From a bacterium (lineage in GTDB: Bacteria; Electryoneota; RPQS01): a stretch of 64,000 nucleotides of DNA. The stretch covers positions 310,001 to 374,000 of the forward strand of contig JADJCU010000001.1 in the NCBI GenBank assembly GCA_016703065.1, written 5' to 3'. Of this stretch, positions 7,966-17,336 are shown piece after piece. The position numbers and the translations under genes were made by a program. Under the pieces are notes generated by a model. That model worked only from the letters and a program-made list of their open reading frames with translations, did not search any database and was not told the origin of the DNA. Each line of letters starts with the position of its first letter. Within the stretch, counting starts at the first letter, position 1.

Positions 7966-9030
7966 ATGTTCCGCAACCTGTTCTTGGTCACAGCGCTTGT
8001 TTCGTTCGCCTCAATCGCCGCCGCCGACCCTGGCAATCGCGGCTACTCTGGTGCCCCCGGCACTCCGGGCCGTTGTGCCTCCGCCTGCCATGGGGTCAAT
8101 GGCGGCACCGTCCAAATCACTGGATTCCCGACGGAATATGTCCCGGACTCAACTTATCTGATTACCATTCAGGCCGTATCGGGATTGCCGATCAAGAACT
8201 TCAACGGCTCTGTGCGCCGGGGAACATCCACTGCCAACGCCGGTGTCATCACCGCTGCGACAAACACGACAACGTACAATGTCGTCAATGAAACCAACGG
8301 CATTCACCTCAATGCGCTCGACCGCCAAAGCGCCACCTTTAACTGGCGAGCCCCGGACGCCGGTACCGGAACGGTCCGGCTCTATGTCGGTGCCCATCAG
8401 GGCGAACGCCACACCGGGCCCAATACCAATATCACCCTGATCTCTGACGAAGCTGTTCTGCCCGCCGCCCCCGGCCAGGCCCAGAATCCGAATCCTGCTG
8501 ACGGCGCGTCAAACGTCGCCATGCCCGTGATCCTCCGCTGGAGCAGTGCCGCTGGCGCCGAAAGCTATGAAATTTTTCTCGGAACCGCCGAACCATTGCT
8601 CTCCATCGGCAGCTCGTTCGCAACGTCTATCGTCCCGCCGGATTTGCTCCCCGGTCAATACTACATCTGGCGAGTCGATGCAATCAACGATGGCGGGACG
8701 ACACCCGGCGATATCTGGAGTTTCACTACCGAGTCCGGTTCAGACGCACGAGAGCACGGTATCGTCCTGAACAGCTCACTCGTGTCAGCCTACCCCAATC
8801 CCTTTAACAGCACGGTAATTCTCTCCCTGACGCTGGCGAATTCCGGACTGACAACGGTCACTATATTTGACATTACCGGTCGCGAAATCGCGACTCTCGC
8901 CAATGAGTTTCTTGCGCAAGGTGAACACCGGTTTGGCTGGAATGCCGCTGGATACGCCGCCGGTATCTATGTCTTCAGGTGCGATTGCGCAGGTTTGACA
9001 CTCTCACAAAAAGTTGCTTTCTTACCCTAA
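7966..9030 (+). CDS. T9SS-sorted CX3CH protein (copy 2)
   Basis: A 354-residue protein: signal peptide (1-20), the YSGAPGTPGRCASACHG domain (C37, C41, H42; domain to about residue 160), one Ig/Fn3-like domain ('NPADGASNVAMPVILRW' to 'WSFTTE') and a T9SS domain (SAYPNPFNST to KVAFLP). The domain after CX3CH has a 'GFPTEYVPDSTYLITI' strand and 'HQGERHTGPN', both conserved in the other copies. TGAGG lies ten bases before the ATG; the frame upstream of it has no support. The role is unknown; a covalently bound haem is possible but unproven because standard attachment uses CX2CH. Confidence 0.88.
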   Translation: MFRNLFLVTALVSFASIAAADPGNRGYSGAPGTPGRCASACHGVNGGTVQITGFPTEYVPDSTYLITIQAVSGLPIKNFNGSVRRGTSTANAGVITAATNTTTYNVVNETNGIHLNALDRQSATFNWRAPDAGTGTVRLYVGAHQGERHTGPNTNITLISDEAVLPAAPGQAQNPNPADGASNVAMPVILRWSSAAGAESYEIFLGTAEPLLSIGSSFATSIVPPDLLPGQYYIWRVDAINDGGTTPGDIWSFTTESGSDAREHGIVLNSSLVSAYPNPFNSTVILSLTLANSGLTTVTIFDITGREIATLANEFLAQGEHRFGWNAAGYAAGIYVFRCDCAGLTLSQKVAFLP

Positions 9031-9111
9031 CGCGTGACGGTCTTTCCGATCGGGGAAGTTGGCGAGACTCGCTTGTGTCTCGCTTAATTCTTCAATCAGG
9101 AGGCTCCTGTC

Positions 9112-10479
9112 ATGTTCCTCACTCGCACTGTTTGCCTGCTATTGCTTCTTTCTGTGGCAGGTACCGTCCTCGCGCGCTCGAACTTCCGGGCCTATTCGGG
9201 TGCTCCCGGCACGCTCGGATCCTGTGCCTCGTCCTGTCACGGACAATCAAACGGCACCGTAGAAATCACCGGCTTCCCGGAGAGCTACGTCCCCGACTCC
9301 ACCTACCTCATCACGATTGCTGCCGTCAGCGGGCAGTCCATCAACAATTTCAACGCCTCCGTCCGGGTCGGTACGGGTTCAACGAACGCGGGAACCCTTT
9401 CCAACGGCGCAAACGTCTCTACGTACAACGTTGCGCAAGAGACCAACGGCGTTCACTTCTCGACGAATAACCACACCAGCGGCACGTTTAACTGGCTCGC
9501 TCCCGCGGAAGGCACCGGAACCGTGCGGCTCTACGCTGGCTCCTTCCAAGGCACTAACGAAAACAGCGGTCAAAACTCGGAGTTTGTTCTCGTCGCCGAG
9601 GAAGACGTCATTGAAGCACCGCCCGGATTGGCAACCAATCCCTCGCCTCCAGATAGCGCGGTCGACGTCCCGGTGATGAACACCTTACTCGCATGGACTG
9701 CTGCAAACCGCGCGAATAGCTATGAGATCTTCATCGGCCTTGAAGATGCCTATTGGTCCATCGGCTCAACCACCGCGACCAATATCACAATTCCCGATGT
9801 GCTGAACTACGCCGCTGACTACGTTTGGCGAGTGGACCCGACCAACGACTTCGGCACAACCACCGGCACAACGTGGCACTTCAGCACCGAAGCCGAGCTG
9901 CCGCCGCTTCCTGATCAAGTCGCCAACCCATCTCCTGCGAATGGCGCACAAAATGTCCCCGTCACCCTCACACTCGTGAGCTGGGGTGCCGCGAATGGCG
10001 CGGAGAGTTATCAAATCTATTGGGGACTTACGTCTACCCCCGACTATCTCGGCGCGATACCGATGACGAACTTCGTCATGACGAATGACTTGCTCTTCGA
10101 TACCATGTACTATTGGCGGATCAATTCTGTCAATCAAGCCGGTGTCACGGAAGGCGCGCTGTGGAGCTTCCGCACCGAAGCGCAATCCGCTCTCGGCGAT
10201 CAGCCGCTTGCCATCGAGTTCGTCGTCAGCCCTGCCTATCCGAATCCGTTTAACAGCTCCGTTCACATCGCGCTCAGCGTACCCGTGGCCGACCGCATTA
10301 CCGCCCTCATCTACGACCGGCTGGGCCGTGCTGTTGCGACCCTCGCGGATAATCAACCCTTTGCCAGCGGTATCACGTTGCTGTCGTGGAATGCGCAAGC
10401 TCATGCCGCCGGAACCTACTTTTTGCGCGTAGAGTCTTCGCACAATGCACACACTCAGCGCCTGATCTATTTGCCGTAA
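9112..10479 (+). CDS. T9SS-sorted CX3CH protein (copy 3) with two Fn3-like domains
   Basis: A 455-residue protein: signal peptide (1-21), YSGAPGTLGSCASSCHG domain (C38, C42, H43), two Ig/Fn3-like domains (about 170-260 and 263-353) and a T9SS domain (PAYPNPFNSS to RLIYLP). Most similar to copy 2 but with one more Ig-like unit, so the array shows domain gain as well as duplication. The ribosome binding site AGGAGG lies within AGGAGGCTCCT, which can fold on itself and may lower initiation. A strong terminator follows at 10508. Confidence 0.9.
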   Translation: MFLTRTVCLLLLLSVAGTVLARSNFRAYSGAPGTLGSCASSCHGQSNGTVEITGFPESYVPDSTYLITIAAVSGQSINNFNASVRVGTGSTNAGTLSNGANVSTYNVAQETNGVHFSTNNHTSGTFNWLAPAEGTGTVRLYAGSFQGTNENSGQNSEFVLVAEEDVIEAPPGLATNPSPPDSAVDVPVMNTLLAWTAANRANSYEIFIGLEDAYWSIGSTTATNITIPDVLNYAADYVWRVDPTNDFGTTTGTTWHFSTEAELPPLPDQVANPSPANGAQNVPVTLTLVSWGAANGAESYQIYWGLTSTPDYLGAIPMTNFVMTNDLLFDTMYYWRINSVNQAGVTEGALWSFRTEAQSALGDQPLAIEFVVSPAYPNPFNSSVHIALSVPVADRITALIYDRLGRAVATLADNQPFASGITLLSWNAQAHAAGTYFLRVESSHNAHTQRLIYLP

Positions 10480-10507
10480 TCGTCTCCCCGCAAAGTCCTC
10501 GACGCAG

Positions 10508-10536
10508 AAAGGGCTCGCATCACGCGAGCCCTTTTG
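10508..10536 (+). terminator. Intrinsic terminator of the CX3CH array
   Basis: GGGCTCGC (10511-10518), five-base loop, GCGAGCCC (10524-10531), flanked by AAA and TTTTGT. Confidence 0.9.
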
Positions 10537-10557
10537 TCATCCGAAACTGTCTTTACC

Positions 10558-12096
10558 CTACGGTCGAGAGCAGACGACAAAGAACTGCCGGTCATCCGCA
10601 ATAGTGGCCGGATCAATGACCACCATCGTATCTGTTGTCGTACTCACGAACGCGTACGGACCATCCGACGACGCCGAGGCCTTTAAGTCGTATTGTACGC
10701 CGGGCGGCGATCCTGTGGGCCGCTTCCAGCGGAGCTCAATCATCCCGCCCACAACGTGCGCCACCAGTTCCCCCGGCGGACCGGGCAGAACAACGTCACC
10801 AAACGGATACGCCCCGATGTCCGCCACTGTGCCGTCGGGGTCATGCGGCCGCGACGGACTTGCGGCGTCAATGCACGTGGAGGCCGCAGTCAAATGCAAG
10901 TCCCGCGCTGCCGTGTCCGCAAACAACGGATCATTGAACAGATTGTGATAGACGTCGCACGAGTCTCCGTTCGCGTTCAGCATTGATAGCTGGCCCAGAC
11001 CCGGCGCTGCAAGCGTCGAGTCATCGCTCCAAAACCGAATGTTGCCGTTTGCGTTCCCGTAGAAGTCACAGTATTCGATGGTCGCGTTTTGATCCCACGT
11101 ATTGTCTATCATCAGACCCGAGTTGCTCGAGAATGCGAAGATACAGCCGCTGATAACTGACGGCGACCAACAGTACATCTCCCCGCCGTACTCCGTCGCC
11201 CGGTTCAGCGCGAATGTGCAGTGGTAAAAGAACGTCGTATCTTCACTCAAATACACTGCTCCGCCATAGACCGCGCTATTGTCATAGAACACGCATTGGT
11301 CAAAGACCGGCTTGGGAGACGTGTAGTTTGCCAAAATCGCGCCGCCCCATTAGAACGCCGAGTTGCCCGCAAACACGCAACGATTGAATTGCGGAGCTGC
11401 GTAGAAGACCATGTTCACCGCGCCGCCGCCGCCGCCATAGAACTCATCGGCGTTCAATGTCGCTGAGTTACCGATGAAGTCGCAGTCGTTGAACACCGGG
11501 TCCGCCGACTGCTCCAAATTCACCGCGCCGCCGTACTGCGCATGATTATCCACGAAGTCACACGCTGTGAACACCGGGCTCGCTCCGTAAGTTGCACTCA
11601 TGCCGCCGCCATAGTATGTCGGTGCAATGTTGTGCCGAATCGAGCAATGGGAAACGACAGGAGACGATGTTGAGAAGTAGAGGCCGCCGCCCTTTGTTTC
11701 CTCATATGGCCGCCAGTAATCTGAAGCCCGGGCATATTCTATCACACTGTACTCTAACCGCGAGGCGCTCGATCCTTCGGAAAAGCGTAGGCCGCCCCAC
11801 CGCTCCTGAATTGCCGCCGTATCACACGTGAACGTCACGGAATCCGCAGCGGTCCCAAGCGCCTTCAGTATCCCGTACACGTCAACCTTATACCATCCCT
11901 CAAACCGGACTATGACTCCCGGTTCGATTATCAGAGAGTCCGCCGCATCAACATAGATATCGCCGCCGATCACAAAGGGACTGTTAGCCGTCACCCACAT
12001 TCCGGAGACGGCACCGCCCGGTATCACGGTGTCCGCACTGACGCTCTGCGCAATAGTCAGCACCGCGAAACATAACAGGAATTTTAGCTGCTTCAT
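10558..12096 (-). CDS. Secreted right-handed beta-helix protein interrupted by an in-frame TAA
   Basis: A 513-codon frame from ATG 12096 (AGGTG upstream) to 10558. Signal peptide 1-21; then a beta-helix built of short turns such as 'FTACDFVDNHAQYGGAV' and 'FDQCVFYDNSAVYGGAVYL', the pattern of polymorphic outer-membrane and pectate-lyase-like proteins; then a C-terminal Fn3-like domain ending FFVVCSRP. TAA at codon 249 (11350-11352) interrupts a repeat: 'GNSAF-stop-WGGAILANY' continues in the same frame. A Tyr or other residue is expected there. This is a one-base change (nonsense mutation or error) or a readthrough site. No T9SS domain. Likely surface-exposed; ligand unknown. Confidence 0.8.
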
Positions 12097-12253
12097 TTTC
12101 GCACCTATTTTGTCACAATTGAGGCATGACAATATAAGTTACGTAACGCATCGCCGAGGTTCAAGCAAAAAGAAACCGCACATTCGGGCAATCGCGAACG
12201 ATGAGTCGCTTTGCGCCGCACGTGCGGGTCAATGTGGTTCTATTCCCCTGCCG

Positions 12254-13689
12254 CTACATCAGATGAATCGACTTGATGACCAGCATCTTCTCGACTTGCA
12301 TGTCCCGAATCGAATACGGTATTCCCCCCACGCCAAACCCCGAGTGCCTTAATCCCGCAAACGGCATCCAATCGACTCGAAACGCCGTATGCTCGTTGAC
12401 CATCACCGCCGAGCCATTCAGCTTCGTGAACGCTTGCATCGCCGTATCAAGACTCCGGGTATACACTGCCGCCTGAAACACATACGGCGTGTTGTTTGCC
12501 CGCGTAATCGCCTCGTCCATGTCCTTGTATGGATACACGCACACCACTGGACCGAAAATCTCCTGCGTCGAAACTTTTGAACTGTCTTGCGCATTCCACA
12601 ACACTGTGCAGCTATAGCACGTATCCGACACCGGCACGGCGCCCGACAACGGGACTGCTCCTCTGCAATCGCTTCACGCACCCACATGTTCACCCGCGTA
12701 ACTTCCTGCGGTCTAATCAGCGGGCCTATATCTGTCTCCGACTGCGTTGGATTCCCGACAACTTGCTTCTTGGCCACTTCTGCCAGCGCATGCGCGAAAT
12801 CCGCCGCAATCGAATCATGAACATAGATGCGCTGCGTTGAAACGCATACCTGCCCCGCATGGTAAAAGCTCGCCTTCGCCAACGGCCCGACCGCAGCGCG
12901 CCAATCCGCGTCTTCCGCTACGATCACCGGCGCTATCCCGCCATGCTCCAAGGCACAGCGCGTCCCCGGCGCCAACTTCGACCGCAGCATCCAACCCACC
13001 TTTGCGCTGCCGATAAACGTCAGAAAACCGACGCGCCAATCCGTCGCGAGCTTCTCTGCAACGCTCAACTCGCTCGTGATACAGGCCTGACACCACGGCT
13101 CAGGCAGGCCCGCTTCATACAGCATCCTCACAAACCGGAAACACGACAACGGCGCGTCATCGGCTGGCTTAACAACCACCGGGCAGCCGGCAGCAACTGC
13201 CGGACCCACCTGATGCGCAATCAGATTCAGTGGATGATTAAACGCACTGATCGCCACCACCACGCCAATCGGCTCCCGCCGCGTCACCGCGAGCTTCCCG
13301 GACGATGCCGCATTTAAGTTCATCGCGATCTCCCGCCCCGCGTCTGTGCGCAGCGTCTCGATACACACCCGAATACTGTCCGCCGCGCGCAGCACCTCGA
13401 CTCGTGAATCGACCAACGGCTTGCCCCCCTCACGAGATGCTTCAATCGCCAGATACTCCGCGCGCTCGAGAATCAACTTAGCCAGCTTCTCAAGGATCTC
13501 AAGTCGCTTGTGCACGGGAAGCCAGGCGTCCCGATCGCTGAACAACGCATGAGCGGTTGTTAGCGCGGCCTCGATGGCCTCGCCACCTGCCGTGTCCACG
13601 GTCGCAATCGGTGCCCGGTCGAACGGAGCGACCGCCTGCACGTGCCCGGATGCTTTCGCGCCCGGAATCATCAATGGATAATGTTCCAT
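12254..13689 (-). CDS. NAD(P)-dependent aldehyde dehydrogenase, one frameshift
   Basis: Two overlapping frames together make a full-length (about 478-residue) ALDH family protein. The general base is E248 (CALEHGG) and the nucleophile C282 (GQVCVSTQ); the cofactor region 'VVVKPADDAP' and the C-terminal 'EIFGPVVCVYPY' and 'GLRHSGFGVGG' motifs are present. The frame breaks near 12661: 'REAIAEE' should continue 'AVPLSGAVPVSDTCY', which needs one extra base in a G-rich stretch. A sequencing deletion is the simplest reading. The overall pattern recalls lactaldehyde or non-phosphorylating glyceraldehyde-3-phosphate dehydrogenases; substrate unknown. Divergent from the DUF819 gene. Confidence 0.85.
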
Positions 13690-13846
13690 ACGTCAATCGC
13701 TAAAGGTGACTTTTCCCGCCCTCATCAAAAAACCGGCAATCGTCTCGGCCGCAGCGGCAGGAAACTGCTGCTGCCCCGCTAATCGGTGAAAATAGCGATT
13801 TCCTGCCAAAAAACAAAGCTCAATGCCCCCCTGCCGTGCCCTTTAC

Positions 13847-13874
13847 TTGCAAACCCCGCAGAAAAGGCTAAATT
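13847..13874 (+). promoter_or_regulatory. Candidate sigma70 promoter of the DUF819/antiporter pair
   Basis: TTGCAA (13847-13852), 16-base spacer, TAAATT (13869-13874), 33 bases before the DUF819 start. Found by eye; moderate match only. Confidence 0.4.
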
Positions 13875-13906
13875 GAGACTATTGACCACCATTCACCGCG
13901 CATCTG

Positions 13907-15079
13907 ATGACTGAACCCCTGTTGAACACTCCCGCGACCATTTTGGCTGTATTAGCCACTATCGCCGCTTGCTTCTTCTGGCTCGAAAAGAAGACTCGCT
14001 GGAAGCTCTTTGAGTATGTGCCGCCGCTCCTCTTCATCTACCTCATCCCCGTTGCGCTCTCAAACGGCGGTGTCATTCCCACTAAATCCCCCGTCTATGC
14101 GCAGCTCTCTGATCTCGCCCTGCCCATGTTCCTCGTCCTGCTGCTCTTGAACGTAGACGTGGCAGGCACCTTCCGCGTCATGGGCAAAGGTCTGTTTGTT
14201 ATGCTCGCCGGTACGGCCGGTGTCGTCATCGGTGCCCCGCTCGGGTATATGCTGGTCGCCTACAAGCTCGGACCCGAAACTTGGAAAGGCTTCGGCGCCC
14301 TTGCCGGAAGCTGGATCGGTGGAACCGGAAACATGGCCGCCGTCGCCGAAGGGCTTGGCACAAACGGCACCGATTTCGGGCTCGCCGTCATCGCCGACAA
14401 CGGTATCTATCTGATCTGGCTCCCCATTCTGCTCGCCTCCAAGAACATCGCTCCGTGGTTCCATCGCTTCACCGGCGTCTCCAGCGACCGCGTCCAAAAA
14501 ATGAAAGAGGCCGCAGCCTCGCTCCAAACTCAAAAAGAACCCGTGGCCATGCGCCACTTGGTTTACCTGTTTGCGCTCGGTCTCGGAGTCGCGGCACTCG
14601 CCGAACTCTTGTCGCCCCTGATTCCGGTCTGGGAACCCGTGATGACCGAAAAAATCTACCGCATCCTCGTTGTCACGACGTTCGGACTGCTGCTCTCTGC
14701 CACTCCTGCCAAGCGCATTCCCGGCTCACAAGAGCTCGCAATGGCCCTGATCTACCTCTTCGTGGCTAACATGGGCGCGAAAGCAAGCCTTGAAGGTCTG
14801 GCTGGTCAAGCGCCGTGGTTCCTGCTCGGAGCATTTGTCTGGATTTGTATTCATGGCGCTTTCCTGCTGCTCGCTGCCAAACTTCTAAAAGTCGACGTGC
14901 ACACTGCCGCCATCGCCTCCGCCGCGAACATTGGCGGCGCTGCCTCGGCGCCCGTCGTCGCGGCGTGTCACGATGAACGACTCGTACCCGTCTCAATTCT
15001 CATGGCCATGATCGGCTACGCCCTCGGCAACTATGGAGGTGTCGCCGCGGCGTATCTCTGCAGTATTTTTGCTCCATGA
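13907..15079 (+). CDS. DUF819 family integral membrane protein
   Basis: A 390-residue protein with about ten to twelve hydrophobic segments. The conserved family features are visible: an N-terminal 'YVPPLLFIYLIPVALSN' segment, 'GSWIGGTGNMAAVAEGLG' (about 137-154), and near the C-terminus 'ASAANIGGAASAPVVAA' followed by 'GYALGNYGG'. These Gly/Asn-rich pairs resemble the inverted repeats of secondary transporters. DUF819 (YjcL-like) proteins are thought to be transporters; substrate is unknown. Its TGA overlaps the ATG of the following antiporter (ATGA), so the two are translationally coupled and may act together in ion handling. Confidence 0.9.
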   Translation: MTEPLLNTPATILAVLATIAACFFWLEKKTRWKLFEYVPPLLFIYLIPVALSNGGVIPTKSPVYAQLSDLALPMFLVLLLLNVDVAGTFRVMGKGLFVMLAGTAGVVIGAPLGYMLVAYKLGPETWKGFGALAGSWIGGTGNMAAVAEGLGTNGTDFGLAVIADNGIYLIWLPILLASKNIAPWFHRFTGVSSDRVQKMKEAAASLQTQKEPVAMRHLVYLFALGLGVAALAELLSPLIPVWEPVMTEKIYRILVVTTFGLLLSATPAKRIPGSQELAMALIYLFVANMGAKASLEGLAGQAPWFLLGAFVWICIHGAFLLLAAKLLKVDVHTAAIASAANIGGAASAPVVAACHDERLVPVSILMAMIGYALGNYGGVAAAYLCSIFAP

Positions 15080-17046
15080 GTCACGAAATTCCGATGTTCT
15101 ATGATCTGGCGATCATTCTCGCCTGTGCGCTGCCGGTGCTTTTCCTGTCGCGTCGCGTCGGCCTGCCCCCCATCGCCGGATTCGTACTCACTGGAATTAT
15201 CATCGGCCCCTCCGGTCTCGGATTCATCAGGAATGTTGAGCATGTCGAAAGTTCCGCCGAAGTCGGCGTTGTGCTCCTGCTCTTTGTCGTCGGTCTTGAA
15301 CTCTCGCTCTCAAGTCTCAAGAGCACGCCGCTTCGCGTCTATATCACCGCCATTGCACAGGTCATCGGCACTGCCGCTTTGGTCACTATTCTCGCCCTCG
15401 CCTTCAATCTGCGCGGTGAACTCGCTCTGATTGCCGGATTCGTTGTGACCGTCTCGTCTTCCGCACTCGTCCTCAAAGGGCTCGCCGACAAAGGCGAACT
15501 CAATACGCCGTTGGGCCGCATGGTGGTTACAATCTGCGTCGTGCAAGACCTCGCGATTGTCCCCATGATGATGACCGTAAACGTGCTCTCGTCCGGAGTG
15601 CTCACCAACTACGAAATCACCGTGCGCGCCGCACTGATGCTCGCTTGGGTGCTCTCGCTCTACCTGTTGGGCCGCTGGATACTCCCCCGAATGATGCGTT
15701 GGCTCGTTCGCATTCAGGCCGCCGAAGCCATCCTGCTGTTCGCCATTCTCGTTATGCTCGTCGTCGGTGCGTTAAGCTCACTCGCCGGTCTGTCCGTCGC
15801 ACTCGGCGCCTTTGCCGCCGGTGTCATTCTCTCTGAAAACGAGTTCAGCTCGCACATCTACTCGCAGGTGCAGGCCTTCTCCACGCTCTTTTCCTCGCTC
15901 TTCTTTCTCTCCATCGGGATGCTGCTCGATCTGCGATTCGTGATCTCACATCTGGATACCGTTCTGCTCGTTGCGATTGCCATTCTGTTTGTGAAAGCGA
16001 TTGTCATCATTGCGGTCAGCCAGCCGCTCACTCTGTCGTTGCGGCATCGCGTACAAGGAGGCGTCTATCTCGCGCAAACCGGCGAATTCTCCTTCCTCAT
16101 CCTCAGCGCCGCGATGGCCGGCTCCCTGGTCACCAAAACGGAGTTCCAGTACCTGATTGCGGCATCAAGCTTGACTCTTGCCGTAACACCCCTCGTCATG
16201 CAGCTCGCGCCGCATGTTGCCTACCACGCCGGACGCCGCATCGGTGCCGGAAAAACCGAAGAGACCACCCCAGAACCGCTGCCTGACCGCCCAAATCCCT
16301 GCGTCCTGATTGTCGGCTACGGACTCAACGGACACAACGTCGCCCGCGTGCTCCGCGAAGCCGGAATTTACTACGAAGTCCTTGAGTTCAATCCCAAGAC
16401 CGTCCGTGAAGCCCGGCTCGATGGTGAAATCATTCACTACAGCGATGTCTCGCACGCCGAATTCCTGCGTCATCTCGGCCTCGCGCATTTCGATAGCGCG
16501 GTTATCGCAATCTCCGACCCCGCCGCCACGCGACGCGCCGTTACGACTATCCATCGCCTGAATCCGGACCTGCATCTTATTGTCCGTACCCGCTACGTCG
16601 CCGAAGTCGAAGAGCTCGAACGGCTCGGAGCAAAACTCGTCGTCCCCGAAGAATTTGAAACCTCGCTCCGCATCTTCGTCGAACTGCTCACGCACTATCA
16701 CATTCCGCCGCATATCATCGCCGCGCAAGTCGAAGTCGTGCGCAGCCAAAGCTACGGCGCGCTCCGCGGCGCCGCCGTCAGCGGTGAACGGCTCGCCCAA
16801 CTCCTCATGCAGCGCCTCGTCGAAGCCGTTCCCATTCATGAAAACAGCAAAGCGCGCACAATGACATTGCGCGCGCTCGGTTTCTCCCGCGAAAGCTCCT
16901 GTCAGGTCATTTCGCTCTTGCGGGAGGGCTTCATTTTTCAGGGTGAACAGCTTGACGTTCCACTCGCATCCGGGGATCTCGTCGTTCTTTATGGCGACCA
17001 TGCGGCGCTTGACTCAGCCGTGCTGCTGCTCGGCGCGGTCCGTTGA
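15076..17046 (+). CDS. CPA2-type monovalent cation/proton antiporter with RCK domains
   Basis: A 656-residue protein. About twelve membrane helices fill residues 1-390 (KefB/KefC-type Na+/H+ exchanger domain; 'GFVLTGIIIGPSGLG' and 'ALGAFAAGVILSE' are typical). A TrkA-N (RCK-N) Rossmann domain follows (about 413-535, GYGLNGHNVARVL), then a TrkA-C domain (about 570-656). Such proteins export K+ or Na+ in exchange for protons and are gated through the RCK nucleotide site. It overlaps the DUF819 gene by four bases and overlaps the convergent PGPGW gene by 33 bases. Whether it is glutathione-gated like KefC cannot be judged. Confidence 0.92.
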   Translation: MSHEIPMFYDLAIILACALPVLFLSRRVGLPPIAGFVLTGIIIGPSGLGFIRNVEHVESSAEVGVVLLLFVVGLELSLSSLKSTPLRVYITAIAQVIGTAALVTILALAFNLRGELALIAGFVVTVSSSALVLKGLADKGELNTPLGRMVVTICVVQDLAIVPMMMTVNVLSSGVLTNYEITVRAALMLAWVLSLYLLGRWILPRMMRWLVRIQAAEAILLFAILVMLVVGALSSLAGLSVALGAFAAGVILSENEFSSHIYSQVQAFSTLFSSLFFLSIGMLLDLRFVISHLDTVLLVAIAILFVKAIVIIAVSQPLTLSLRHRVQGGVYLAQTGEFSFLILSAAMAGSLVTKTEFQYLIAASSLTLAVTPLVMQLAPHVAYHAGRRIGAGKTEETTPEPLPDRPNPCVLIVGYGLNGHNVARVLREAGIYYEVLEFNPKTVREARLDGEIIHYSDVSHAEFLRHLGLAHFDSAVIAISDPAATRRAVTTIHRLNPDLHLIVRTRYVAEVEELERLGAKLVVPEEFETSLRIFVELLTHYHIPPHIIAAQVEVVRSQSYGALRGAAVSGERLAQLLMQRLVEAVPIHENSKARTMTLRALGFSRESSCQVISLLREGFIFQGEQLDVPLASGDLVVLYGDHAALDSAVLLLGAVR

Positions 17047-17304
17047 CGCGCGTTCCTTCTTCCGGAAAAAGATCGTCCCCAGCTTCTCGCCGCTTTCTTT
17101 GAACTTATTCAGATACCGCCGCGCCCACGCGTACTCCGTCGCGAGAATTGCCAGCCCAATCGGAATCACGACTACCGCAGGGCCCGGTAAAACGACCATG
17201 ACGACGCCCACCAGCAACACGCTGAAGCCGAGAATCGTCCGCACAAGTTTGAGAGCTGCATTAAATGCCGCACTGCGCGGCTTGCTTGGAATCGAGTTCG
17301 TCAT
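17014..17304 (-). CDS. PGPGW-family small transmembrane protein
   Basis: A 96-residue protein with two adjacent membrane helices around 'VVLPGPAVVVIPIGLAILA', the signature of the PGPGW transmembrane family (here PGPAV), followed by 'TEYAWARRYLNKFK' and a basic tail. Function of the family is unknown. It is encoded opposite to its neighbours; its 3' end overlaps the antiporter gene and its start lies only 32 bases from the rsgA start. Confidence 0.85.
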   Translation of the reverse strand: MTNSIPSKPRSAAFNAALKLVRTILGFSVLLVGVVMVVLPGPAVVVIPIGLAILATEYAWARRYLNKFKESGEKLGTIFFRKKERASTDRAEQQHG

Positions 17305-17336
17305 GGATCGCCGTTATTCAATCTTTACTCCTGCAA

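Noticed and set aside
7131..8036. 301-codon minus-strand frame across the cupredoxin gene
   Set aside because: Spans a terminator and two real plus-strand genes; no domain or ribosome binding site.
12216..12227. Perfect palindrome CCGCACGTGCGG between the ALDH and beta-helix genes
   Set aside because: Single occurrence, no positioned promoter, no related regulator; may be chance.
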